A stretch of DNA of 64,000 nt from Vicugna pacos (taxonomy: Eukaryota; Chordata; Mammalia; Artiodactyla; Camelidae): positions 3,861,001 to 3,925,000 of the forward strand of contig NC_133009.1 of NCBI RefSeq assembly GCF_048564905.1. The letters are read 5' to 3'. The notes below the pieces were generated by a model that did no database searches, had not been told where the DNA came from, and saw only the letters and a list, made by a program, of their open reading frames with translations. The translations under genes and the position numbers were made by a program. The stretch's first letter is position 1. Each line of letters starts with the position of its first letter. Positions 11,585 through 23,500 of the stretch are shown here, in pieces.

Positions 11585-14500
11585 CTAAATGGAAGAAAAA
11601 AAGAATTATTTGCTCACTGATTACTATAAAGGTGTAAAAGTTGTTTTCTTTCCATAATTCCCAACATGGTAAATACTTTTCATGGATGATTTCATTTTAT
11701 TGTCTTAAATATACTATGATGTAATCACTAAAACCCTCACTTTTTGGAAAGACCCAAAAAATTACTTGCTAAGCTGTTATGTGTCCAAGTCAGAAGTTGA
11801 CATTAGGCAGCTTTATCCAAGATGTTTAATGACTAGTATCTATGACTCCCAGATCGAAAAAAATTGATTTTAGAATATGATCATAAATTTACTTTTCTGG
11901 GAGCAATCTTTCAATATAACTTAAAAATTTTTTTATATTTGATGTTTACTTCAAAACCCTTGCAAAGCCTTACAGCACTAAAAGCTTAAAATGATTTTTA
12001 AGATTTTTTACTTTTATTCTTTGAAAGCACATATAGTTTGCTGTGCTTCTAAAACACTTTGCCAAAATTAGCAAAGGACAATAAATATGTGATTGTGCAG
12101 TGGGGAAGGTAGAGCTCAAATGATAAAACACGTGCTTAGCATGCACAAGGTCCTGGGTTCAATCCCCAGTACCTCCTCTAAAAATAAATAAATAAATAAG
12201 CCTAATTCCCTCCCCCCAAAAAATAAAAATATGAAAATGAATATATGTATGTATAGGCAGGACTGGGACATTGTGCTGTACACCAGAAATTAATATATTA
12301 TAATTGACTGTACTTCAATTTTAAAAAGTGTGATTGTGCTATAATGAAGAACTCGGAAATTGCAAAAGTACAAAATTACTGCTGAGAAAAATTACTATCA
12401 AAGCGTACTTACAGCATGTCACTATCACATTTAAGAGGTCAACTTACTTATTTAAGAGGAATATACATTAAGATGACTAATAAATGGTAATTTTTAGGTC
12501 AATATGAAGTTTAGGTTTTATTAAAATATCTTAGATGACAAGAAAAGAATTACATAGTCTCTTCCTCAAATGTTTGGGTGACTTTTCAAAATATCTAATT
12601 TTGTTACTAGACATCCATTTTAAATGATCCATTTCCCATCTCACAACAAGTATTTAAGGCAGCTCAAATGTCTATGTCAACTATCAGAAAATGAACTGAA
12701 GTCAGTTAGAAATTGGACATAGAACAAATGAGTGATGCTTAGGAATTAAGTTCAACATACGTTTGGTTCCCATCAACTGCGACACTTAAATATAGTATTT
12801 GCTATAACTATGTTAATAAACTTAATAATCAGACTGCAACATAATGAATTTTTTGAGTTTGTAGGCATTGCTGAAGTTTGCAAAGTTTTCTACATATGCA
12901 GTGCCCTGATAGCAAACTTAGTAGCAGGAAGGAAAGATATAGAGATCACATTTTCTATTTATTTAAAATTTTAATTACTCTAAAATTATCTTCTAACTTC
13001 CTGTGAGGAAAGCCATACAAATGACATCCTTACTTTTGTTTTCTTGGGACCTTTTTCTCTCTTGGATTCTATGAAACTATTTTCTCCCAAATTTCCTCTT
13101 CCCTCTGACTGTTCCTTCTCCTCCTCCCACTTAAACATTACTGCCCTTCTGAGATCTGTTCTCATCTATATTTTAAAGTTTTATGTTCTTCTTGGTCCCA
13201 AAGTTTCAACTGTGATTTAAACGTCACCTGCCTGAGTCCAAAGCTCCTCTCGAGTCCTACCTATGTCATGGGCGTTTCAAAGTAACAAGTCAGACCTGCG
13301 TCTTTTCCCCACAAACCTGTCCCTCTCCTTTTTTGGTGAACCACTGGGTTTACCCAGTGACATCAGCTTGAATCATTCTTTGTGCCTGCCTCCTTTTCCC
13401 CACATTCAGCAATTCACTAAATCTGATCTTCTTTATGGTAAAGATACTTCATACAGCTGTTCCATCTTCTTGATCCCCAGCACTACTGCTTTGGTTGAGA
13501 CCCCACTACTACCCACTCTTCTGAAAATACAAATCTGAACATACTGTTTCCTTGGTTAAGCTCCTACAGGATAAAGACCCAACTCCTTGTCCTGGCATGC
13601 AAGGTTTTGGATGATCTAGCTTCTGGCCACCTTTCTAGATCTCCTCAATGTTAAATTAAACATTAGTTCCATGGGATGTTAAAAGCATTATGCAAGAAAA
13701 AAGAGTTCTGCAGTTCAGTTCAGTTAGTTTGGAAGAGTATTTTTTTTAATTAAATAGGCTTCTTTATTGTAGGACTTCAAACAGTCTCATGATCATTGCG
13801 AATCTCCATAATTAAAATGTAGTATGAAGTGTTTCCCAATCTTATTTGGTCATAGGACACTGTTACTCCTGAAATCAGTTATAGGACCAAGGATATGTGA
13901 TGCACACACACTCTGATAAACACTGCAGCCTAAAGCTCATCCCAGTTGCAGACCCTTGAAAGACCTACTGTGCTCAGGCTCTTCCAGGCTTAGAACAAAC
14001 TATCCAGGTTCAAAGTTACCGCCATTATACAGATTCAGTGTAACCCTTCAAGGGTTGCACGAGGCATTATAAAACCACAAACAGTGTAATTAGATGGCAC
14101 TGGTGGCATACTAAATGATGGAACCAGGTAACTTGGCATGTTAAAGTAACTTTGCTGGAGTTTGCAGATGACAGGTCTGGGGTGACGTCATCCCCCATTG
14201 CAGGTTGCCTAAGACCTGACAAGACTTCACGTGATTATCCTCCCTAATGCTAACATGTTCAGAGACTTAAGAACCTGTGTACAAGGAACATTTCCAGGCT
14301 GATGCTTGATGGTATCATTTGCTGAAAATGTATCCTTTGCACATATCACAATACTCTGTAATTTCCACAAAACTTAAGTGTCAGAAGGGTCATTTATGCC
14401 ACTCTTTCACCTAAAATTATGCCATCTTCACTTTCAATCACAATCACATGTATTATTCCTTAGTCATGTCAGATTCTTATGCCATTCTCATAATATACGG

Positions 14501-17500
14501 TGGAATAACAAGCTCTGGGTCTTTACTCTAAAAGCTCCTTCTACCTGGAATAACTTTCTCCCCTTGTCCATACTCTCTTGAAGCTCACCTGAAACATCTC
14601 CTCCACTATGGAATCTTTTCTGATCAAAATTCCCAAGTATTGACCATTTGCTTGTGTCCCCACCAAATATCACACAACCCACTATGGCAACATTACTTTA
14701 TGGATACAAATGTTTAAAAATTAATAAATTAAAAATAAATGCTAAAAGTATGTCTAAGTTCTAGACAATAAAACAGAACATAATGAAACATAGAAACCTA
14801 GTAATGTATTAAGTCATCATGAAAACAACAGCTGAGTGAGTTAAAGATTACTTGAACAAGTAGAAAGGCCTAGTATATTTCTGAATGGGAAAGCATTATA
14901 GAAAATACGCCAATTCTCAAAGATTAATCCATAGATTCAAATGCAATCACAAAATATCTGTTTTTAGAAAATGGCAAGTCGTCTAAAACTCATCTGTAAG
15001 AACAAAGAGGAGATAGTAGAAAGGAAAAGCCCAAAAAATAATAAACAGTGAGGGGCTTCTTGCCTTATCAGATATTAGGATAGGAGACTATTTAAACGCA
15101 AAGTGGTTTGTGATGGAAGAATGGATAGATCAATAAAACGAAAAAGGAGTCCAGAAACACAATATATCCAGATACATTAATTATTTGATATACTATTAAG
15201 TCAGAGCTAACTTTCCAGAAGGTCATATGAATATTTTTAAGCATCTAATGTTCATACACTTATCCCTAGCAATTCTAGAAATCTAGGCTAAGGAAATAAG
15301 TATGAGAAAAGTTTATTCAGGTGTTTCTCATACTTTATTCATTATCAAAATAAATGTGGAAGCAACCTAAAATATCTACAGTACAGAAATACATATAATT
15401 GAACAATATGCTATTAAGCACCTAAAAAGAAAACATGATTTAAAGACACAAGAAAAACTGTACATTAAGCTAAATCATTTTTTTTAAAAAATGGCTGGAG
15501 ACTATAAAGCTAAAATTTCAGTTTTAAAGGGGAAAACGGAGAAAGAATATAAGAAAATGATCAGATAGGAATATACCCAATATTTGCAGTTGTTATGATG
15601 GGATTTTTTTTCTATTTTCTAGATATTTTATTGCATATCATCTGAATAAACGTCATTCAAATAAAATAAGAATTTGTTATTTTTTAAGTTCTTACAGAAA
15701 GTCTTCTATTTAACACAAGATACCTTATTATAGTTATCACATTGCAATATTTATTTCATATAATTTGTGCTTCTGTGTTTAGTTTCAGGCAAGGAGTCAA
15801 AACCTTTTATGCTTTTTGGTCAAGTATGCGCTGAACTTACCGGCGTCCTCTGTATTTTAGTATCATGCATAAGGAGACAATAACCAAGCAGATGAGAACC
15901 ACTCCACCTACAGAAAGCCCTAGAAAAGAAAACGGAATGTCAAATGCTAGAAAAAATGTGATCATCATTGTTTGAAGTGATTGTGGGGCCTAGTCCTAGT
16001 AGAGGAAGATATGTTATGTGACTTTTATACTTATCTTTTCTTGGCCATAAATACCGAATTCATGAATGAGCATATGTGAGCTTAAAGTTTTTCGGATTCA
16101 ACCCTGGTTAACACTTAATCTAAAGCATCGAGCATTTGATCACAGGGTTCCAGTCAAGCTCGTGTTGAGCTTTTCTGTTCCTTTCAGTTTTATTAGTAAT
16201 ATTCTCATCACTGGGGTAAAATTAGGAGCTCAGGACATGAGGATCCTATCACCTTGCACAACATTTAAATCTCAGTTGTGAAATATATTTTGCTGCTGCA
16301 GAATAAGCCAGTCTATTTTGATAGTAACCAAATCATGCAAAAGATCAAGAGTTTAATGTAAAATAAGCTTTCAATATAGAAACTGGGAATGGTTATTTAA
16401 ATCATTTATTCCATTCTATCCTAAGGTGACAGTTTGTGATGTGAAGTGCACATTAAAAGATCCTTAAAACACCAAAAAAGATCATTTCTTATAAGTGAAA
16501 AAAATTAACAGGCCAGATACAGGGCCTCAAATAATACTTTTTTTTTATATAAAACACCATTAGAAGTCTTCTTCAAGTATTTAAGAAAACTTACCACCAA
16601 GAAGAGGAGAAAGTGAGCCTACGAAGAATACAAAAATTACAAAAATATTAGTCTAGTTGCATGGTTCCACGTAGCTCAGAGTCCCAGGGTAACGTCCCCA
16701 AGTTAACACACAACTCCCTTCTCTCTAAATCTACTTAAAAAGATGTACTGGAAACCTGGGTTATACCCAATCTTCCTTCATTTCTTGTGTAACACTGCCA
16801 TTGGATTTAAAAAAAATAATTTTTTTTCACTTTAAGTTGGGGTAGTTCACTAATGAAAAAAACAATAAACTCAACTTTATAATCAGGGATTTCCCAGGTC
16901 AGAATGCAAACATTAATTGTTACAACAGGTTGGCTAATGTATTTTTGGAAGTCCCTGTCATATTAGTAAGCACTTATAAATGAAGATTCAGGAATAACGG
17001 AAGTCTTAGCAGTCAACTGCTTTCAAAGTACAGTTGGTTCTCCATATCTGTATCTGCAGATTCAACCAACCACAGACAGAAAATATTTGAAAAAATCAAA
17101 AAATTCCAGAAAGTTCCAAAAAGCAAAACTTGAATTTACTGTAAGCTCATCAACTATTTACATGGTATTTACAATGCATTGGTATTATAAGTAATCTAGA
17201 AATTATTTAAAGTATATGGAAGGATGTGCACAGGTTACATGCAAATACTATGCCATTTTATATAAGAGACCTGAGCATCTGCAGATTTTGGTATCCAACG
17301 GGGTTCTGGAACGAAGCCCTCTGCGGATACCACAAGATAACGGCATAAGGTTGTTAGTTTTGCACATTTTCAGTTAGTGCTCTTCTCTTTTTATGTTCTG
17401 TCTTTACTTCTCCCATCCTCAGAATAGACCACCAACTTCAAATTCGTCTGTTACTGTACCACTGGTCACAGTCCGAAGCCAGTTTAAAACCCAGGAGTCC

Positions 17501-20500
17501 CTAACATTGAGGGGTACCCCTTACTCTCTTCTCTCCAGTGAAACGAGTCGGAGCTTAGTGAAGCCCTTTGTACTCACTTGGTGATTTGCAAACAGCCAGG
17601 GGAGGGTTCCATCGGTGATCTTCCTGACACTGGCTCTGAGGACTTCCTTCCAGGGTATACCCATCTTCACACTCTAGAGTGACAACAGCTCCATACTGAT
17701 ACATCTTTCCAGGCTCTAGCCCATTCTGGATTCCATTTATATGCTCTGGGAAGCTACAGTTCACCTCTGAAATCAAAGGAATCTCGTTGAAGCTGGGTCA
17801 TACTTTGGCTTTTTGCCATGAACATAAATACTGCCCTTAATGGAAAGGCTTATGAAACCAACTTAGTTTATTCTCAGTTAGTAAAGCTTCACTGAAACAC
17901 AAAATGATGTCCTAGGCATAGACTTTTAGCATCAGCCATCTACATCAATAACTTCCAGGTAATTATGCCAGACTACATTCCTTCTTTGTGCTTTAGTTCT
18001 AAACCAAAACGATAATTTTAGTGGCTTCTTAGAGAAACTATGAGGGCTGAAAGGGTCATGTTAAGAACTCTGAATTATTGCTCCATCAACTTCTACTCTT
18101 ATTATCTAATTCTTCTTACTTGTAAATGCTTCCTCATTTCTCCTTCCATCTTTTCAGTGTAGGGGTCAATAGTGTGAGATTTTGGATTTGAACTTGACTC
18201 TAGGACTTCCTAGCTGTGTGACTTTGGGTAAATTACAGATCTCTCCATTCTGCTGGGATCTCATCTACAATATGGGGATAATCAGGGCACCAATTTCATA
18301 TAGTTCTCATGAGGATTAAATGAGATAATGCATGCAAAGTGCAAGGCACAGTATCCAGCATGTGGTAAAAACTGCTTACCAAGTATTCGATATTAACTCA
18401 CTACTCACATTTCATATGCATTGCTAATGAAAATGAAAAAGATATTCTGAAACTTTAATAAAAAATATACCTATAATCTTACCACCACTTAGAGGAAATA
18501 CACTCTAACAATCATTGTACTTTTTACTAGTATTTTGCCAGATGCACACTTACCATAACTGTAACCACGGTGTAAATTCAGTTTGTACCTTAGTTTTTTA
18601 ATTTATATAGACTTCAACTTTCCATATTTAAATGACTACATAAGTGATAGCTCAGATAGACTAAAGCCTCAGACACTTTCTTATTTTGTAATATTTAGAT
18701 TACTTGATGTATTAATCCAATTAAATCCAATTCGATTAATTCAATTAAATGTATTTAACTCAATGGTCCAATTAATGCATTTATTTGGCTATTTTAAGTG
18801 GAAAGTAGCTAACAAATATATCTATTTGGGACAAATTTGATTTAAAAATAAGGAAAAATAAATAAACAACAAACCTTTACAATAAGGGGCAGGTCGGTTC
18901 CAGGTTCCCTCGTATGTGCAAAGAAGGAGTGCTTCACCTACCAGCAGGTAGCCTTGGCTGCATGTGTACAGGACTGACATCCCAGGAGAAAATCGAGCTA
19001 TGTCTCCACCAGTATGATTCCCATTGGGGATCTTAAATGGATGCTGACATCCTGTGAAAGCTTAGATACCAATATAAAAGGACCTTTAATTTAGTACAGA
19101 GGAACACATAGCCAATGCTATCTGTGGGTCATAGCAATACAGAGTGAAGGCAGGCAGCAAGCCAACTAATTGGTTTCTAGAAATATTCATTCCGCCCAGA
19201 TCAAGCAGTACTCAGGAGAGATTTGCATTTCCTGCCTATATCATATATGATCTGGAGACAAATCTCAAATGTAAGATGATGAAACATCAATGGTTTAAGC
19301 CCACAATTTTAATCTATCAACCAATAATATTCGTTTTTCTTTTCTTTTAAATGGTAGAAAGGCTGCAGTCAAGGGTCACACACTCAAATGCTTACAGAAG
19401 CTGACAAGTGAAGCCACCAGATATGATAAGTCAGAAAGCATCTGTCCTTCTAAAAAGGGTAGCCACTGCCCATTTCAAGCTACTAGTGCCTTGCAGGAAG
19501 GCAATGGCAGCCCTTCCTATATCACAGATCCACCCTTTGTCTTGGGCAGTGGAGACTGGTTTCACTTTGAATAAGACTACTATGCTAGCCAGAGAAACCA
19601 GGTTTGAACTCAGTTCTTGGGTCACCGACTGGGAGCCTCTGTTGTAGATAGACACTAATGGAGGTAAAATTACCAATGATAACTAAAATTACAAGAAAGA
19701 CAATTCAGTGGGTCCATTCTACAGAATATCCAAAGATCTCTTTCTGGCTAGTATCACAGCCTTAAATATCAAATTATCAAGTAATATTACTGCCAAACAA
19801 TTGCACTCCCCAAAAGGCATGTGCATTTTCCTATTCTAAATTAATAAAAAATAACAAACCGGGGAGACTCCATCAATTTAGAAGTTAACCATTATCTTTT
19901 CATGTACTTTTGTTCAACACACTTAGAAAGGAAAGGGAAAAAATCATGAGGTGAGATGGTAAGGCAGGTATTTCATAAAATAATGATTACATCTTAGCTT
20001 TTACTTAGTTTTCTTTAGGCAGAATGGCAAGTGTGATTCAAAACCATTTTTCTTTACTTTGTGCAACATCCCATGTTTTATTCCTTAAAATATCTTACCC
20101 TTTTTGATACAAGTTGGTACAGCTGGCTCCCATTTGTTGTTGGTATTACACTTAGTCAAGTTACTGCCATTCATGATGAAGCCAGGATTGCAGGCAACAT
20201 ACACTATGTCATTGTGGGAATATGAAGACTGAGTTTTATTTAGTTTGTATCCATGTGTGACTTCTGGGTTAGGGCAGTGAGTCACAGGGGGAGATTTTAA
20301 GCACCGTGGGGGAGGTCCACTCCAAGATCCACGTCCTTTAGAATCCTTTATGCACCGTATACTTTTCTCTCCCAGAAGATAGAATCCTTGGTCACATTCA
20401 TAAGAGACCTCGTTTCCATATAGAAAGTGTTCTACCATCACACCTTTGTGTCTCCCATTGTTAATCACTGGTGGAGGTTGACAGTCGATAACTGCAGAAG

Positions 20501-23500
20501 AGATTTAGGAAATTCTACTTCAGCTGGTACACCAAGGTGGACAGTCTTCATTCAGAAACAAACAAAACTATGCAAATGCATGTACTGCACATAGCTAAAA
20601 AATTATTTAAATTTTAGACCCTGGATTATGTTTTCTGTGAAACAGCTTTATTACATTTTCTGACCATATGAGTAATACACACTCATTCACTAAAAATTCA
20701 GAAAATTCATTAAAGTATTAAGAAAGGGATAAATACAGCTATATTCCCATGAAATAGAGAAATAGTCTACATTTGTTATTTTAAAAATTTTGAGCAATTA
20801 TCAGGTATATGGCAAATACGGTCATTTCTCAGTATTCGCAGGGGATGAGTTTCAGGACCCCTCCCGGCCATCGATAACAAATTCCAAGGATCCTCAAGTC
20901 CCTTATATAAATGGCATAGTATTTGCGTATAATCTATGCATATCCTCCCACATACTTAAAATCATCTCTAGATGACTTATAATACCTTATACAATAGAAA
21001 TGCTAGGTAAATAGTAGCCAGCACACAGCAAATCCAAGTTTTGCTTTTTGGAACTTTTGGGATTTGAAAAAATATATTTCTGACCTGCAGTTGGTTGAAT
21101 CCATGGATGTGAAACCCACAAATACAGAGAGCCAACTGTACTAATTTCCTACTTAATAATTTTGTTTCCCAAAACAAATGCTAGTGCCATCTAAACACTA
21201 AAAGATGTTTCTTAGTTTATGCACACTGAGCTAGAGTGCATAGACTGTTGACATATAGATTAGTTCTGCAGTGGCCTGTCATCTCTAACCCCTACTACCC
21301 TACCGATTTTTTCTAACTTACCTTTACAAAGTGGACTCTTTTTGAACCAAACCCCATTCTTATCATCTTGACATTTCCAATAAGCATATCCAGTCAACTG
21401 GTACCTAGAGAGAGAGAATATATTTTCTCTTCCCAATATCAAATCTCTGAAACCTAGCCTTCTCAAACCACAAATACAGAGCCACTTCTAAATAAGAACT
21501 TCGGCAGAGAGAAATTAAAGCCTTCAGCCCTCCAAGTAAGAAAACTACTTTAAACTTAAAATCGCTCACAGCAAAGCCATGTCCATGTCAAAAAGGACTG
21601 AGACGTCAGAGTTGCTGGTTAGATTTTGAAACCTCACATTCTCAGTTAGCGTGAAGATGAGGAACCACTAAAGGGAGTCATCAAGACAAGCTGAGGGTAG
21701 AATTAATGCACAAAGCAAGATGAAGACCCTTTCTCAGGATGGATCATCTTGTACTCACCCATCTTGGCAGGATGTATTAACTGGTACCACAGATGCATCA
21801 ACTGGAAGCTCTCGAAGATCTTCTTTCAAAGGCTGGCATGGTGCTTCTAGAGGAGCGAAGTTGGAGTTACTTATACATGCCTGATATCAAAGACAAAGAC
21901 AACTCTCGAACTGAAAGTACCTTCACACCGAGGGGCAGAAGGACTCCAATTTCCTGAAGGCATACAGTGAATGGATCTGTTTCCCACAAGCAAGTAGCCA
22001 GAGTCACAGGTGTAGTCTACAGTCATCCCAGGGGTAAAGAAGACCCTGTTTCCACCTGTATGCTGACCATGGTAGAGCCCAGGAGGTGGCTGACAGCTTG
22101 AAGATAAAACTTCCCACAGAAATACCAACAAAAACAGAATTTATATTCAAGAACTTCAAGTATACAATGTTTGCCAATAGACAGTGTGAAACTTTTAAGC
22201 CAATGATCATCAAGTTCTTATTCATTATTGAATGCTTTCTGTGCCTTGGAAGGAACCTGGCACCTTCAAAAAGATCCTCTCAATTATTTACCCTGAATAT
22301 ACCCCAGATCCAAAGGGGCATTTGCACAAAGAACATATACAACAACACACAGAATATTCCATTAAACAATGGAAGAAATGGGACAGTAATCTATGCCCCC
22401 TTGCCTTTTTCCATGACTCTAGCTTTCAGTGAGCGATAATAAACAAGAACAAACAAGTTAATACTTGATTTTGCTCCCCATAGGGTTTTTACCTTTTTCA
22501 CAAACTGGTAATTCAGGATCCCAGGTGTTATTGGCTTTGCAACGAACCTGACTTCTGCCATTCAAAGTAAATCCATTATCACACTTGAATGTCACAGTGT
22601 CATTGTAGAAATATGGGGCTTCCTTGCCAAATATCTTGTATCCATTTGCAATGTGGACATGTGAGCACTGAACAGCAGGGAGGGAGAGTTTACAGAGAGG
22701 AGCAGGGCCACTCCAGATGCCTGTCTCTTGATCGTTGCTTGTACAACGGATGGTGCTCTCCCCAATGAGGATGAAATCCACTTCTCTCTCTGGCCCGGGG
22801 TTACATGTGTACGTGACTGTGGTTCCATATAGAACATCTTCTGAGGAACTCCCTGTGTGTGCTCCATTGTAGATAACAGGGGGTGGTGGGCAGGTGATTT
22901 CTGGAGAGATGAGAAGTTACTATACAATTCTGTTCCAGTATTAAAGCCCAAAGAAGAGAAATGAAGCTGGTTATGAGTTATCAGGTTTCTTAGAGGATAT
23001 GAGTGAGTCATGATGATATGTGTTACATCAAAGCTCACTGCATATGTAAAATCCAACTTAAAAGACTTCATAGGAAAGATACTTGTAAGTCTTTGTTAAT
23101 AGTGAACATGTACATTGATATCAGATTGTGAGGCAGTAAAGTCTGGTGGTAAACTATTAATTTAAAAACAGAATTATTTCTTTTTAATAACTATTAGGTC
23201 AATAAAAAGCACAGGGAAATAGAATTAAGCTTTTTTGAGTATCATCTTTGTGCTGAGGTGATATGATAGGTTAGCCAAGAATACTAACTTGATTGAACAT
23301 CTACTTTTTGACAGGTAATTTTCTCAGCTACAGGGTAGGAATAGTACCATCTAATTATACTAACTTTGAGATCTGCAGCCTTATGCTAAGGTTGTAGATA
23401 AGAGGCTAGAGATCAGAAAAGTTACACAAATTGCCCCAAGTCATGTGAAGGAGCAGAAATAGAATCTGAGTTTGGATCCCAACCAGTCCCCTTTCTCTCC

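Larger units (their letters stand above)
11585..15840 (-). other. CR2 last intron
   Basis: This 4.26-kb intron separates the membrane exon from the tail exon. It holds the composite SINE at 12099-12328, L2 pieces (13150-13660, 14360-14700) and an old L1 (14900-15600). No further exon with suitable phase and homology was seen. Confidence 0.75.

Noticed and set aside
12099-12175. tRNA-Ala gene
   Set aside because: The A-box, anticodon region and B-box are those of a SINE head. The flanking duplication and A-rich tail show a retrotransposon, and base changes disturb the cloverleaf.
22592-23071. 159-codon minus-strand frame
   Set aside because: It overlaps the SCR9-10 exon out of frame and extends into intron; the SCR frame is the one with homology.
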